From Microvirga sesbaniae (GTDB taxonomy: Bacteria; Pseudomonadota; Alphaproteobacteria; Rhizobiales; Beijerinckiaceae): a stretch of 59,442 nt of DNA. Position 1 is the stretch's first letter. Each line of letters begins with the position of its first letter. Location: NCBI RefSeq assembly GCF_025460805.1, contig NZ_JAMXFJ010000025.1:1-59442 (forward strand), read 5' to 3'. The translations under genes were made by a program, and so were the position numbers. The notes below the pieces were generated by a model. That model made no database searches and was not told the DNA's origin. It saw nothing but the letters and a program-made list of their open reading frames with translations. Shown here one piece after another: positions 16,874 to 25,609 of this stretch.

Positions 16874-18268
16874 ATGAACTACCATGATTTCTATGCGAAG
16901 GCCGGCCGCCCCGTGGAGACCTGCGTGGTCGGAACGGGCGGCTTCGGCCAGAGCTTCCTGGGGCAGGCCCAGCGTGTTCCCCTGTTGAACGCCCGCATCG
17001 CAGTCGATCTCACGGCGGAGAGTGCGGCTTCGGGCTTGAAGGCCGCCGGCATCGATCCGCGCCGGATTCACATCTGCGAGGCGGCTCATGCCGCACGGGC
17101 CGCCTGGGAGCGCGGCGACTACATCGCCACGAAGGACCTCGCGCTCGTCTCCGATCTCCCCTTCGACGTGGTCGTCGAGGCGACCGGACAGCCTCGGGCG
17201 GCCGCCCGTCATGCCCTGCTCTCGGTCGAGAGCGAGAAGCACCTCGCGCTCGTCACGAAGGAACTCGACAGCGTGGTCGGACCCGGCCTCAAGGCTCTGG
17301 CGGCCGAGCGCGGCCGCGTCGTCACGACGGTCGACGGCGATCAGCCGAGCCTGCTCATCGGCCTCGCCACCTGGGCCGAGATCATGGGCTTCCATATCGT
17401 GGCCGCCGGCAAGTCCAGCGAATACGACTTCGTCTTCGATCCGTCCTCCGGTCATCTCGCCAGCAACGAACGCTCCGCCGAGAACGTGGACCTGAATGCC
17501 CATTGGACCCTCGGCGGACGGGACATCGAGGAGATTCTCGCGGCCCGGCACCAGGCCATCGCGGGCTTCCCGCAGCGCGCCGTGCCGGATCTCTGCGAAC
17601 TCATGGTCGTCGCGAACGCTACCGGCCTCCGGCCCGACCGTTTCGATCTCCACGCGCCGCTCGCGCGCATCGGCGAGGTTCCAACCATCTTCTCGCGCCG
17701 GGACGACGGCGGCATTCTCGCGGGCGACGGGCGCCTCGACGTGTTCCACTGCCTGCGCAAGCCCGACGAGATCAGCTTCGCGGGCGGCGTTTTCGTGGTC
17801 GTCCGCTGCGATGACGCGAAGAGTTGGGACATGCTGGCCCAGAAGGGCCACGTTGTCAGCCGGACGGGGGCGAACGCCATGGTGTTCCTGCCGCGGCACC
17901 TGCTCGGCCTCGAGGCCGCCAGCAGCATTCTCGATGCGGCGATCCACGGGATGTCGGGCTACGGGTCCGACTACCAGCCGCGATACGACCTGATCGCCGT
18001 CGCCACCGAGGACCTGCCGGCCGGCACGGAGCTGGCGATGGGCGGGCACCACCATACGATCTCCGGCGTCACCGCCGAGTTCCGGCCCGCCGGGCCTTTG
18101 GCCGCGAGCGCTCCTGCCCCGTTCTACCTCGCCGCCGATTGCCGGCTGGCGAACCCGGTCTCGAAGGGTCAGGAAATCCGCATGAGCGATCTCGAATGGC
18201 CCGAGGCATCGCCCCTGATGAGGCTTCGCCGGGAGCAGGATGCGCGCTTCTTCGGACAGCGGTCTTAG
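16874..18268 (+). CDS. Homoserine-dehydrogenase-like oxidoreductase with C-terminal SAF domain
   Basis: This 464-residue cytoplasmic protein is of the COG4091 type. It has an N-terminal Rossmann domain with CVVGTGGFGQSFLGQ, a middle domain beginning VVEATGQP...ALVTKELDSVVG, and a C-terminal SAF-like domain (~residues 370-455, containing DLIAVATEDLPAGTELA and LANPVSKGQEIRMSDL). GGAGAG precedes the ATG at 16874. It follows otnK by 80 bp on the same strand. The family is commonly mis-named homoserine dehydrogenase or FlgA. The true substrate is unknown; an oxidative or C-C bond step in acid-sugar or branched-sugar metabolism is an inference from context. Confidence 0.85.
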   Translation: MNYHDFYAKAGRPVETCVVGTGGFGQSFLGQAQRVPLLNARIAVDLTAESAASGLKAAGIDPRRIHICEAAHAARAAWERGDYIATKDLALVSDLPFDVVVEATGQPRAAARHALLSVESEKHLALVTKELDSVVGPGLKALAAERGRVVTTVDGDQPSLLIGLATWAEIMGFHIVAAGKSSEYDFVFDPSSGHLASNERSAENVDLNAHWTLGGRDIEEILAARHQAIAGFPQRAVPDLCELMVVANATGLRPDRFDLHAPLARIGEVPTIFSRRDDGGILAGDGRLDVFHCLRKPDEISFAGGVFVVVRCDDAKSWDMLAQKGHVVSRTGANAMVFLPRHLLGLEAASSILDAAIHGMSGYGSDYQPRYDLIAVATEDLPAGTELAMGGHHHTISGVTAEFRPAGPLAASAPAPFYLAADCRLANPVSKGQEIRMSDLEWPEASPLMRLRREQDARFFGQRS

Positions 18269-18318
18269 AGCATCGGATGGATCCCGAAAGTGCAAGTCCA
18301 CTTTTCACGTCCGATGCT
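18269..18318. repeat. Dispersed palindrome, family 1
   Basis: AGCATCGGA (18269-18277) pairs with TCCGATGCT (18310-18318), with an inner stem built on GAAAGTG and CACTTTTC. The same design recurs at 45190-45478 and 59216-59369. It directly follows the oxidoreductase stop codon and may end transcription or stabilise the message. Confidence 0.75.
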
Positions 18319-18346
18319 TTAGAGACCAACCCGGAGCGCACGCCCG

Positions 18347-19330
18347 ATGGCCTTCCTGTCCCTCCTGCGGCCCGACCGCTTCACCATCGCGCTCGTGGCG
18401 ACGGCCGTCGCCGCGACGATCCTTCCCGCGACCGGTGCGGCGGCGCCCATTCTCAAGATGGTCATCGTCGGGTCGATCGCGCTTCTGTTCTTTCTCCAGG
18501 GTGCGCGCCTGTCGCGTCAGGCCATCGTTCAGGGCGCCATCCACTGGCGTCTGCACCTGATGGTGTTCGCCGCGACCTTCATCCTGTTCCCGATCCTCGG
18601 ACTGCTCGCGAAGACGTACCTCCAGTCGTATCTCGCGCCAGGTATCGCGCTCGGCATCCTCTACCTGTGCCTTCTCCCGTCCACGATCCAGTCGTCCATT
18701 ACCTTCACGTCCATCGCCGGCGGGAACGTCGCGGCGGCCGTCTGCAGCGCTTCGGCTTCGAACGTTCTGGGTGTCCTTCTCACTCCGCTGCTGATGGGAT
18801 TGTTCATGCAGACGCAGGCAGGGGTGTCGTTCGGGGCCATCGGCGAGATCGTGCTGCAGATCCTCGTCCCGTTCCTGCTCGGGCATCTGCTGCGTCCCTG
18901 GTTCGGATCATGGGTGGAGAAGCGCCGGAGGCTCACGGGCCTCGTCGACCGCGGGGCGATCCTGCTCGTCGTCTACTACGCCTTCGGCGAGGCGGCCGTG
19001 GAAGGCCTGTGGCACCAGCTGGCAGCGGGGGACATGATCGTCCTCGTCCTCATCAGCTGCGTCCTGCTTGGCCTCGTCCTCGCGACGACCACGATGGCGA
19101 GCCGGCTGTTCGGGTTCTCGATCCGGGATGAGGTCGCGATCGTGTTCTGCGGCTCGAAGAAGAGCCTCGGCAGCGGCGTCCCCATCGCCAGCATCCTCTT
19201 CCCGGCCAGCATGATCGGCGCGATCATCCTGCCCCTGATGCTGTTCCATCAGATCCAGCTCCTGGTCTGCGCGGTGCTTGCACGGGCCTATGCGGAGCGG
19301 ACAGGCCGGGAGCCGGTGCCGGGCGAGTAG
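18347..19330 (+). CDS. Bile-acid:sodium symporter family transporter
   Basis: This 327-residue protein with about ten hydrophobic segments belongs to the SBF/YfeH-like (SLC10A7-like) group. Family-typical parts include LPSTIQSSITFTSIAGGN with SASASNVLGV in the first half and FCGSKKSLGSGVPIASILF in the second. These are the crossover motifs of this fold. It is last on the plus strand of the tetronate locus and separated from the oxidoreductase gene by a palindromic repeat. It could import a second acid substrate or export a product. Its substrate cannot be told from sequence. Confidence 0.9.
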   Translation: MAFLSLLRPDRFTIALVATAVAATILPATGAAAPILKMVIVGSIALLFFLQGARLSRQAIVQGAIHWRLHLMVFAATFILFPILGLLAKTYLQSYLAPGIALGILYLCLLPSTIQSSITFTSIAGGNVAAAVCSASASNVLGVLLTPLLMGLFMQTQAGVSFGAIGEIVLQILVPFLLGHLLRPWFGSWVEKRRRLTGLVDRGAILLVVYYAFGEAAVEGLWHQLAAGDMIVLVLISCVLLGLVLATTTMASRLFGFSIRDEVAIVFCGSKKSLGSGVPIASILFPASMIGAIILPLMLFHQIQLLVCAVLARAYAERTGREPVPGE

Positions 19331-19354
19331 GCTGGAGACCGATCCCTGAGGGAA

Positions 19355-20215
19355 TCAATCCGCCAGCGGTTCGATGACCAGCTCGAAGGTGACGCAGACC
19401 GGGTTGTCGCCGCGAACGAGCTCACCTTCGAAGACCCTGCCCTGGATGTCGACGACGTCGATGTCGAGATGGGCCCGCGGCGCGCCGTCCAGGTCGGTCA
19501 CCCTGCCCCGGCGGATGAGAACCTCCGTGGCGTGGGAGTCGACCCGGGCTCCGTCCGAAAACCGAACCTCGTTCAGACTGCCGATGCCATGGACCTTCGC
19601 CGTCCTGATCGCGTTCTGCGCGCAGATCGCCTCGATCGCCAGGCTGATATCCTCGTTGGGCCTGACCTTCGCCAGCAGCGCACGATGATCCCCGGCCGCA
19701 TCTCCTCCATCGAAGGTCGCCGGCTCGAACAGGGTGAAGTTGGTCTCCTGGTCGGGCAGAGCCTCGAAGGTCGCCGACCGCGATCCGATCCCGGTCACGG
19801 TGATCGGCTCCGCGACGATCGATGCCGGGCCGAGCATGTGGCCCATCTGCCGGCCGTCTCGTGAGTTCCAGATCCCATGGCAATGGATGAACGGCTTTCC
19901 GTCACGCCACCCGACGATCACGCCGGCGCGCTCGATCTCGACCACGCCCTCCGGGGCGAAGGTCTGGCTGTACCACGCCGCATGGAGGTCATCCGGAGAG
20001 GCGGCCGGCATGACGAACTGGAACGGCTCGCACCGGCCGCCCCTGAACTCGACGAAGCCGCCGCCGCACCCTGCCTCGGCGAACCCCTTCGCGATGGCGG
20101 CATCCACGGCCTGGCCCGGCTCGAGGGTGAAACGCAGCGGAACCGCGGAACCGGGGACGGCGGACACGCGCGCCGGCGCGACCGGGCCAGGGTGATGAAT
20201 GAGTCTGGGGGCCAT
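19355..20215 (-). CDS. Protein with two tandem PCC (DUF296) domains
   Basis: This 286-residue soluble protein looks like a duplication of the ~110-residue PPC/DUF296 fold. Domain 1 (~residues 25-155) has LEPGQAVDAAIAKG and the His-rich strand PFIHCHGIWNSRDGRQMGHM, matching the family's HxH and GH pattern. Domain 2 (~175-280) has VRPNEDISLAIEAICA, VHGIGSLNEVRF and ARAHLDIDVVDIQGRV, with the His cluster mostly lost. Plant relatives are AT-hook DNA-binding proteins; bacterial single-domain forms are trimeric metalloproteins of unknown activity. It is the last gene of the minus-strand SDR/CoA-ligase/TRAP cluster, so an enzymatic role in that pathway is possible. The start at 20215 was chosen for its GAGG site. 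Confidence 0.8.
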   Translation of the reverse strand: MAPRLIHHPGPVAPARVSAVPGSAVPLRFTLEPGQAVDAAIAKGFAEAGCGGGFVEFRGGRCEPFQFVMPAASPDDLHAAWYSQTFAPEGVVEIERAGVIVGWRDGKPFIHCHGIWNSRDGRQMGHMLGPASIVAEPITVTGIGSRSATFEALPDQETNFTLFEPATFDGGDAAGDHRALLAKVRPNEDISLAIEAICAQNAIRTAKVHGIGSLNEVRFSDGARVDSHATEVLIRRGRVTDLDGAPRAHLDIDVVDIQGRVFEGELVRGDNPVCVTFELVIEPLAD

Positions 20216-20236
20216 CCTCAACCTCGGGATCAAGCG

Positions 20237-21040
20237 TCAGCGCAATTCGGATACGGCGCAGCTCTGGCCGCCGTCGACCGGCAGGCAGACGCCCGTGATG
20301 AACCGGGCCTCGTCGGAGGCCAGGAAGACGGCCGCATTCGCGATGTCCCAGGCCGTACCCATCGTCCCGAGCGGCACGGCCGCGTTGCGCGCGGCCACCA
20401 TCTCGTCGACGGAGGCATATTGCCCGGAGATCTGCTTGTAGATCAGCGGCGTGTCGATGAGCCCGGGCATAATGCAGTTCGCCCGGATGCCCTGGCGGGC
20501 ATATTGCATGGCCAGGGCGACGGTCGCCTGATTGACGGCCGCCTTGGTGGCGGAATAGGCGAAATACGGATAGCCGGTCCAGCGGATCGCCGCGAGCGAC
20601 GAGATGTTGACGATCGCGCCGCCGCCGTTCCGAAGCATATGCGGGATGACGGCCTTGGAGGTCCGGTAGACCGGGCCGATATTGAGGTTCAAGGCCGCCG
20701 CGAACTGCTCCTCGCTCAACTCGACCGGCCCGCCCATGTGCGTCACGCCGACATTGTTGTGCAGGATGTCGATCCTCCCGAACTCGGCAACCGTGCGCTC
20801 CACCGCCCTGCCGATGGAGCTCAGGTCGGTGACGTCCGCGGCAACAGCCAGGGCGACGCCGCCCTCCTGGCCGACGATGCTGGCCGTCTCCTCGGCGGCG
20901 TCCTGGACGAGATCGACGCAGGCCACCTTCGCGCCCTCGCGTGCATAGGCGACGGCGGCGGCCTTTCCGTTGCCCCAACCGGGTCCCGAGGATCCCGCGC
21001 CGAACACGATGGCGATCCTGTCCTTCAGACGCGTGCCCAT
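20237..21040 (-). CDS. Short-chain dehydrogenase/reductase (SDR), first
   Basis: This 267-residue classical SDR has the cofactor loop FGAGSSGPGWGNGKA (an expanded TGxxxGxG), DILHNNVG (NNAG motif), catalytic SISS-type INISSLAA, and Y-x-x-x-K in YFAYSATKAAV. FITGVCLPVDGGQ closes the fold. AGGAG lies upstream of the ATG at 21040. It follows the second SDR in transcription. The pair probably oxidises hydroxyacyl or alicyclic intermediates of the acid taken up by the adjacent TRAP transporter. Confidence 0.9.
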   Translation of the reverse strand: MGTRLKDRIAIVFGAGSSGPGWGNGKAAAVAYAREGAKVACVDLVQDAAEETASIVGQEGGVALAVAADVTDLSSIGRAVERTVAEFGRIDILHNNVGVTHMGGPVELSEEQFAAALNLNIGPVYRTSKAVIPHMLRNGGGAIVNISSLAAIRWTGYPYFAYSATKAAVNQATVALAMQYARQGIRANCIMPGLIDTPLIYKQISGQYASVDEMVAARNAAVPLGTMGTAWDIANAAVFLASDEARFITGVCLPVDGGQSCAVSELR

Positions 21041-21047
21041 CGTGCGC

Positions 21048-21842
21048 TCACTCCTGTCCGGTGCGGGCGGCTGCATCCGATTTGGGAGCCAGAATGCCCG
21101 CGATGGAGAACCCGCCGTCCACGCAGATGGTCTGCCCGGTGATGTAGCTCGATTTTCGCGGATCGAGGAGGAACGCGGCGGCGCCGGCGATCTCGTCCGG
21201 CGAGCCGTAGCGGCGCTGGGGGACGGTCGTCATCCAGGCCGCGCGCACGTCGGGCGTATGGACCTCCTGGACGAGCGGTGTCTCGATCGGTCCGGGCGCG
21301 ATGGCATTCACGCGGATCCCGAGGGGAGCGAGTTCGACCGCCATGACCTTCGTCATGGTGATGACGCCGCCCTTCGAGGCCCCGTATGCGACGCGCCCCT
21401 TGTTGCCTACGAGGCCGGACACGGACGCGATGTTGACGATCGAACCGCTCCCGCGGTCCCGCATCCGTTTGGCGGCTTCGCGAGACACGACGAAGCTGCC
21501 GATCAGGTTGACCTCGAGCATCCTGCGGAAGAGATCGACGCTCGTGTCGAGGGCGGGCACATCGCGACCGATCCCGGCCGAGTTGACGACGCCCGTGATC
21601 GGTCCGAACTCCGCCTCGCAGGCCGCGATCGTGCGGACGACTTCCTCCTCGTCGGCCACGTCCAACCGCTCGAACCGCACCCGGTTGTTGGCCGGCGAGA
21701 GTGCCTCCCTGCAGCGATCCAGGCTGTTCTGTTCGAGATCCGCCACGATGGCGCGCCACCCCTCGGCGAGAATGGCTTCGACGACCGCAAGCCCGATCCC
21801 CGACGCCCCTCCGGTCACGAGCACTGTCTGCGGCTGCGCCAT
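21048..21842 (-). CDS. Short-chain dehydrogenase/reductase (SDR), second
   Basis: This 264-residue classical SDR has VTGGASGIGLAVV (cofactor loop), VVNSAGIG (NNAG position), SIVNIASVSG (catalytic Ser) and YGASKGG (Tyr and Lys). ITGQTICVDGGFSIAG is the usual C-terminal strand. GAGGAG lies before the ATG. FabG-like members act on 3-hydroxyacyl-CoA/ACP or on polyols. With a CoA ligase just upstream, a hydroxyacyl-CoA substrate is plausible but not shown. Confidence 0.92.
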   Translation of the reverse strand: MAQPQTVLVTGGASGIGLAVVEAILAEGWRAIVADLEQNSLDRCREALSPANNRVRFERLDVADEEEVVRTIAACEAEFGPITGVVNSAGIGRDVPALDTSVDLFRRMLEVNLIGSFVVSREAAKRMRDRGSGSIVNIASVSGLVGNKGRVAYGASKGGVITMTKVMAVELAPLGIRVNAIAPGPIETPLVQEVHTPDVRAAWMTTVPQRRYGSPDEIAGAAAFLLDPRKSSYITGQTICVDGGFSIAGILAPKSDAAARTGQE

Positions 21843-21884
21843 GGTTCTCTCCTCTCGGGTCTGACGACGATGGTGCGGTTTCTG

Positions 21885-23531
21885 TCAGGTCGTACCCGGC
21901 GCCGACTCGGCCGGCGGCAGGGACCCGCGCTTCTCGAGTTCCGCCCGGATATCCTTCTTCGTGATCTTGCCGTAGGCCGATCGCGGCAGAGCTTCCCAGA
22001 AGAAGATCCGTTTCGGAAGCTTGTACCGGGACACCTTGCCGTCCATCCAGGCGAGAAGCTCGCCCTCGCTCACGCTCGCCTGCGGCCGCGGCACGCAGAC
22101 CGCGACGCCCACCTCGCCCCAGGTTCGATCGGGCACGCCCAGAACCGCCACCTCGGCGATGGCCGGATGCGTGAGGATCTTCTCCTCGATCTCGCGCGGA
22201 TACACGTTCGAGCCGCCGGAGATGTACATATCCGACGCGCGACCGGTGATGTAGAGGTAGCCTTGCTCATCCACATGCCCCAGATCGCCCGTCCGGAACC
22301 AGCCGTCCCGGAACGCCTTCGCGTTGGCCTCCGGGTTGTTGTAGTAGCCCGCGAAGACGGCCGGCCCGCAGACGCAGATCTCGCCCGTCTGTCCGGCCGC
22401 CACCTCCCGCCCCTGCTCGTCCTGGATCGAGACCTGCATGCCGGTGCGCTCGTAGCCGCAGGTCCCGACCTTCACGTCGGGACCATCGTCCGGCTCGTGG
22501 AGGGCCGGCGGAAGCACGGTGATGTTCCCGGTCACCTCGCCCAGCCCGAAATACTGGACCAGCACCTTGCCGAGCGTCTTGAGCGCATGCTTCTGATCCT
22601 CCCGGTACATGGGGGCGCCAGCATAGATCACGTAACGGAGCGAGGAATGGTCGTGCGTTTCCACGGAAGGATGCTCGGTCAGCAGCTTCACGATGGTGGG
22701 CACGGTGAAGAGATTGGTGATCCGCCACTGTTCGACGAGCCGCCAGGCCTCGTCGGCATCGAAGCGCTCGCTCGACAGCAGCACGGTCTTGGCCGCGCGC
22801 GCCACCTGCGTGAGCTGGTGGACGCCCGCGCCATGGGACAGGGGCGCGACCACCAGGGACGAGTCGCGGTGCGTCGTGCCGGGCATCAGGTCGCAGAGGT
22901 GGTTCGTGACCACGAACGCCATCTGACCGTGGGTCAGAACCGCCGCCTTCGGCCGTCCCGTCGTGCCGGACGTGAAGAAGAACCAGCACGGATCGTCGTG
23001 CTCCACCGATGCCAGTGGCACGCTCTCGCCGGCGTGCCGTTCCACGAGCGCATCGTAGTCGTCCCCGAAGCCCGAGGCTCCGATGGAGATCGCGAACCGG
23101 ATGCCGGGCGCGGCCTCGCGGACGACCGCCGCATGGTCCGGAAAATCGCGCTGGCAGATCAGCGCCGAGGCGCCGCTCGACTGGGCGAGATAGGCCACCT
23201 CGTCGGGCGTCTGGCGGAAGTTCGCCGGCACCCAGACGGCTCCGACCTGGAAGCAGGCGAACATGGATTCGAACATCTGGTTGCAGTTCTTCGACTGCAC
23301 CAGGACGCGGTCGCCCTTGCCGATCCCGTTCGCCGCAAGGGCGGCCGCCATGGCGTCGACGCGGCGGGCGAGCTCGGTCCAGGTCCAGCTCTCCTCGCCC
23401 CAGACGAAGCCGATATCGGGTCCGTGGCGCCGGGCCGCCTGGTGCAGGAAGTTGGCGAGGTTCATGACCCGCTTCGACACGGGCACGACGCCTCCCGCAG
23501 GGTTCGGAAGAGAGGCGGTCATGGGCGGCAT
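21885..23531 (-). CDS. AMP-forming acyl-CoA synthetase
   Basis: This ~548-residue ANL-superfamily ligase has the P-loop FFTSGTTGRPKAAVLTHGQ, the A5 motif QYFGLGEVTG, the A7/A8 region WFRTGDLGHVDEQGYLYI and GRASDMYISGGSNVYPREIE, and the catalytic A10 lysine in AYGKITKKDIR. The A5 motif has GLGE where YGxTE is usual, which may reflect its acyl substrate. The start could be 23531, or 23464 at MNLANFLH, where homologous sequences usually begin. It activates a carboxylic acid as its CoA thioester, presumably the TRAP transporter's substrate. Confidence 0.92.
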   Translation of the reverse strand: MPPMTASLPNPAGGVVPVSKRVMNLANFLHQAARRHGPDIGFVWGEESWTWTELARRVDAMAAALAANGIGKGDRVLVQSKNCNQMFESMFACFQVGAVWVPANFRQTPDEVAYLAQSSGASALICQRDFPDHAAVVREAAPGIRFAISIGASGFGDDYDALVERHAGESVPLASVEHDDPCWFFFTSGTTGRPKAAVLTHGQMAFVVTNHLCDLMPGTTHRDSSLVVAPLSHGAGVHQLTQVARAAKTVLLSSERFDADEAWRLVEQWRITNLFTVPTIVKLLTEHPSVETHDHSSLRYVIYAGAPMYREDQKHALKTLGKVLVQYFGLGEVTGNITVLPPALHEPDDGPDVKVGTCGYERTGMQVSIQDEQGREVAAGQTGEICVCGPAVFAGYYNNPEANAKAFRDGWFRTGDLGHVDEQGYLYITGRASDMYISGGSNVYPREIEEKILTHPAIAEVAVLGVPDRTWGEVGVAVCVPRPQASVSEGELLAWMDGKVSRYKLPKRIFFWEALPRSAYGKITKKDIRAELEKRGSLPPAESAPGTT

Positions 23532-23623
23532 TTCCGAAGACCGATCAAGCCATGGCGTGCCATCGGTGAGTTTTTCCTTTGTCGAACGGCTCTGTCCATC
23601 ATCCTTGCAGGTTGCGGGATGCG

Positions 23624-25498
23624 TCAGAGGAATGCCGTCGAGATCCACGGGACGGTGGCGATGATCACGAGGCCCGCGATGAGCGCCACGAGATAGGGCC
23701 AGATCGCCCCGATCGCTTCGTCGGGCGACACGTTGCCGATCTTGCAGGCGAGATAGAAGCCGATGCCGATCGGCGGCGTCATCAGGCCGATATTCATCGC
23801 CGTGACGATGACCATCGCATAGTGGATGTCGTTGATCCCGAGGCTCTTGGCGATGGGGAACATGAGCGGGGCCATCAGGACGATGGCGGGCAGTCCCTCG
23901 AGCACGCAGCCCAGGATCATGAAGACCACGATGGTGAGCGCCATGAAGGCGATCCAGCCGCCGGGCAGGCCCGTCATGATGGAGGCGAGACTCTGCGCGA
24001 CGCCGGCCTGCGTGATCGCCCATGCCATAGCGAGAGCGGTGCCGAGGATGAGCAGGATCGACCCGGTGAGCGCCGCGGTCTCGACCAGCATCCCGGAGAG
24101 CTTGCGCCAGCCGATGCCGCCGTAGAGAACCACGCCCACGAACAGGGCATAGACGACCGCGATGGTCGACACCTCGGTGGCGGTGGCGACGCCGCCGGCG
24201 ACCGTGCTGCGGATGAGGAACGGCAGGACGAGCGCGGGAGCCGCCACCAGCAGCGTGCGGCCGATCAGGGATGCGGGCGCCCGGCGAACGCCCTCCATGC
24301 TCTCGTGGCGGGACTTCCAGCGCGCCAGGACTGCCAGGGCCGCGAGCAGCACCATGGCGACCACGAAGCCGCTGGTGAACAGGCCCGCGATCGACACGCC
24401 CGCGACGGATCCCAGGACGATGAGGACGATGCTGGGCGGAACGGTGTCGGCCATGGCGGCGCCCGTGGCGAGCAGCGCGATCATCTCCCGCGGGCTGTGA
24501 CCGCGCCGCTTCATCTCCGGGAACAGGGCCGGCGCCACGGTGGCCATGTCGGACACCTTGGATCCCGAGATGCCCGACACGACGAAGAGAGAGCCGAGCA
24601 GCACGTAGGACATTCCGGCCCGCACATGCCCGAGAAGCGACGCCAGGAAATCGACGATCGCCTTGCCCATCCCGGTCGCATCGAGGATGCAGCCCAGGAG
24701 GACGAAGATCGGAACCGACAGAAGGATGATGCCCGACATGCCTTCGTCCATCCGTCCGATCATCACGAAGATCGGAACCTGGGTGGCGAAGGCCAGATAG
24801 CTCAGCGTGCCGATGCCGAAGCAGAACGCGATCGGCACCCCGGCGGCAAGGCACAGGGCCACGAAGACGACGAGGAACAGGATGATCTTGCCGCTTCCCA
24901 TTCGGACGAGGGACGGCGAGAAGAACCAGAGCGCGGCAGCGACCGCGGCGATCAGGAGAGCCGCCACGACGAGATCGCGCCACGACGCGTTCTTCAGCGC
25001 GTATGCCAGAACGATCCCGAGCATGGCCACCATTCCGAACGGAATGGCCGCGACGCGGAAGGTGCTTGGGATATTCAGCGCGGGAGACGTGATGTACCAT
25101 TCCTCCAGCGCGTAGTCGAAGGCCGGCACCATCAGGACGAGAAGGAAGGTGGCGATCACCAGGGGCGCGAAGGCCCCCAGGAAGGCCTGGGCACGCTCCG
25201 GCATCTTGTGCAGGAACAGGGTCAGCCTGAGATGCTCGTTGCGGTCGAGCGCGATGGCCGAGCCGAGCATCGCGAGCCACAGGAAACAGAGGGACGCGAC
25301 CTCGTCGATCCAGACGACCGAGAGCGAGAACACGTAGCGCGAGGCTACGCCGGCCAGCAGAAGCACGACGATCGCGACCAGCAGGCCGGACGCGACGATC
25401 TCGACCGGCTTCAGGAAGCGCGATCCGGCCCGAACCTCGTCGCTCTCGGCGACGATGAGCGGTTCTGTGGCGGGAAGTGCCTGGGCGGAGGATGTCAT
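23624..25498 (-). CDS. dctM: TRAP transporter, fused small and large permease (DctQM)
   Basis: This 624-residue membrane protein has four N-terminal helices of the DctQ type (residues ~30-165, with VVWIDEVASLCFLWLAMLG), a linker helix, and a DctM domain from ~195 onward. The DctM part has about twelve helices and includes GVPIAFCFGIGTL, SGSKVSDMATVAPALFP and GLMTPPIGIGFYL. Fused QM forms are known in the TRAP family. GGAAGG precedes the ATG at 25498. It works with the DctP receptor encoded upstream to import an organic acid using the sodium gradient. Confidence 0.93.
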   Translation of the reverse strand: MTSSAQALPATEPLIVAESDEVRAGSRFLKPVEIVASGLLVAIVVLLLAGVASRYVFSLSVVWIDEVASLCFLWLAMLGSAIALDRNEHLRLTLFLHKMPERAQAFLGAFAPLVIATFLLVLMVPAFDYALEEWYITSPALNIPSTFRVAAIPFGMVAMLGIVLAYALKNASWRDLVVAALLIAAVAAALWFFSPSLVRMGSGKIILFLVVFVALCLAAGVPIAFCFGIGTLSYLAFATQVPIFVMIGRMDEGMSGIILLSVPIFVLLGCILDATGMGKAIVDFLASLLGHVRAGMSYVLLGSLFVVSGISGSKVSDMATVAPALFPEMKRRGHSPREMIALLATGAAMADTVPPSIVLIVLGSVAGVSIAGLFTSGFVVAMVLLAALAVLARWKSRHESMEGVRRAPASLIGRTLLVAAPALVLPFLIRSTVAGGVATATEVSTIAVVYALFVGVVLYGGIGWRKLSGMLVETAALTGSILLILGTALAMAWAITQAGVAQSLASIMTGLPGGWIAFMALTIVVFMILGCVLEGLPAIVLMAPLMFPIAKSLGINDIHYAMVIVTAMNIGLMTPPIGIGFYLACKIGNVSPDEAIGAIWPYLVALIAGLVIIATVPWISTAFL

Positions 25499-25566
25499 GT
25501 CCGAACCTTCCCTACGATTCTCCGGCATGCGGAAAGCCGAGGCGCCTTCCGGCCGCACGATTGCCT

Positions 25567-25594
25567 GATCCCTGCGCCGGCAGGCGCAGGGATC
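25567..25594 (-). other. Intercistronic hairpin between dctP and dctQM
   Basis: GATCCCTGCGCC (25567-25578) and GGCGCAGGGATC (25583-25594) form a perfect 12-bp stem with a 4-base loop. It lies after the dctP stop and before dctQM, and there is no T-run. It probably stabilises the abundant receptor message or attenuates reading into the permease gene. The tctC-tctB junction has the same arrangement. Confidence 0.65.
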
Positions 25595-25609
25595 CCGGTC
25601 CCAAGTGGG

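Noticed and set aside
20970..23696. 908-residue open frame on the plus strand across the SDR and CoA-ligase genes
   Set aside because: It is antisense to three genes with intact catalytic motifs. Its composition (Arg/Asp/His/Gly-rich, no domain) is the usual by-product of high GC3 codon use.
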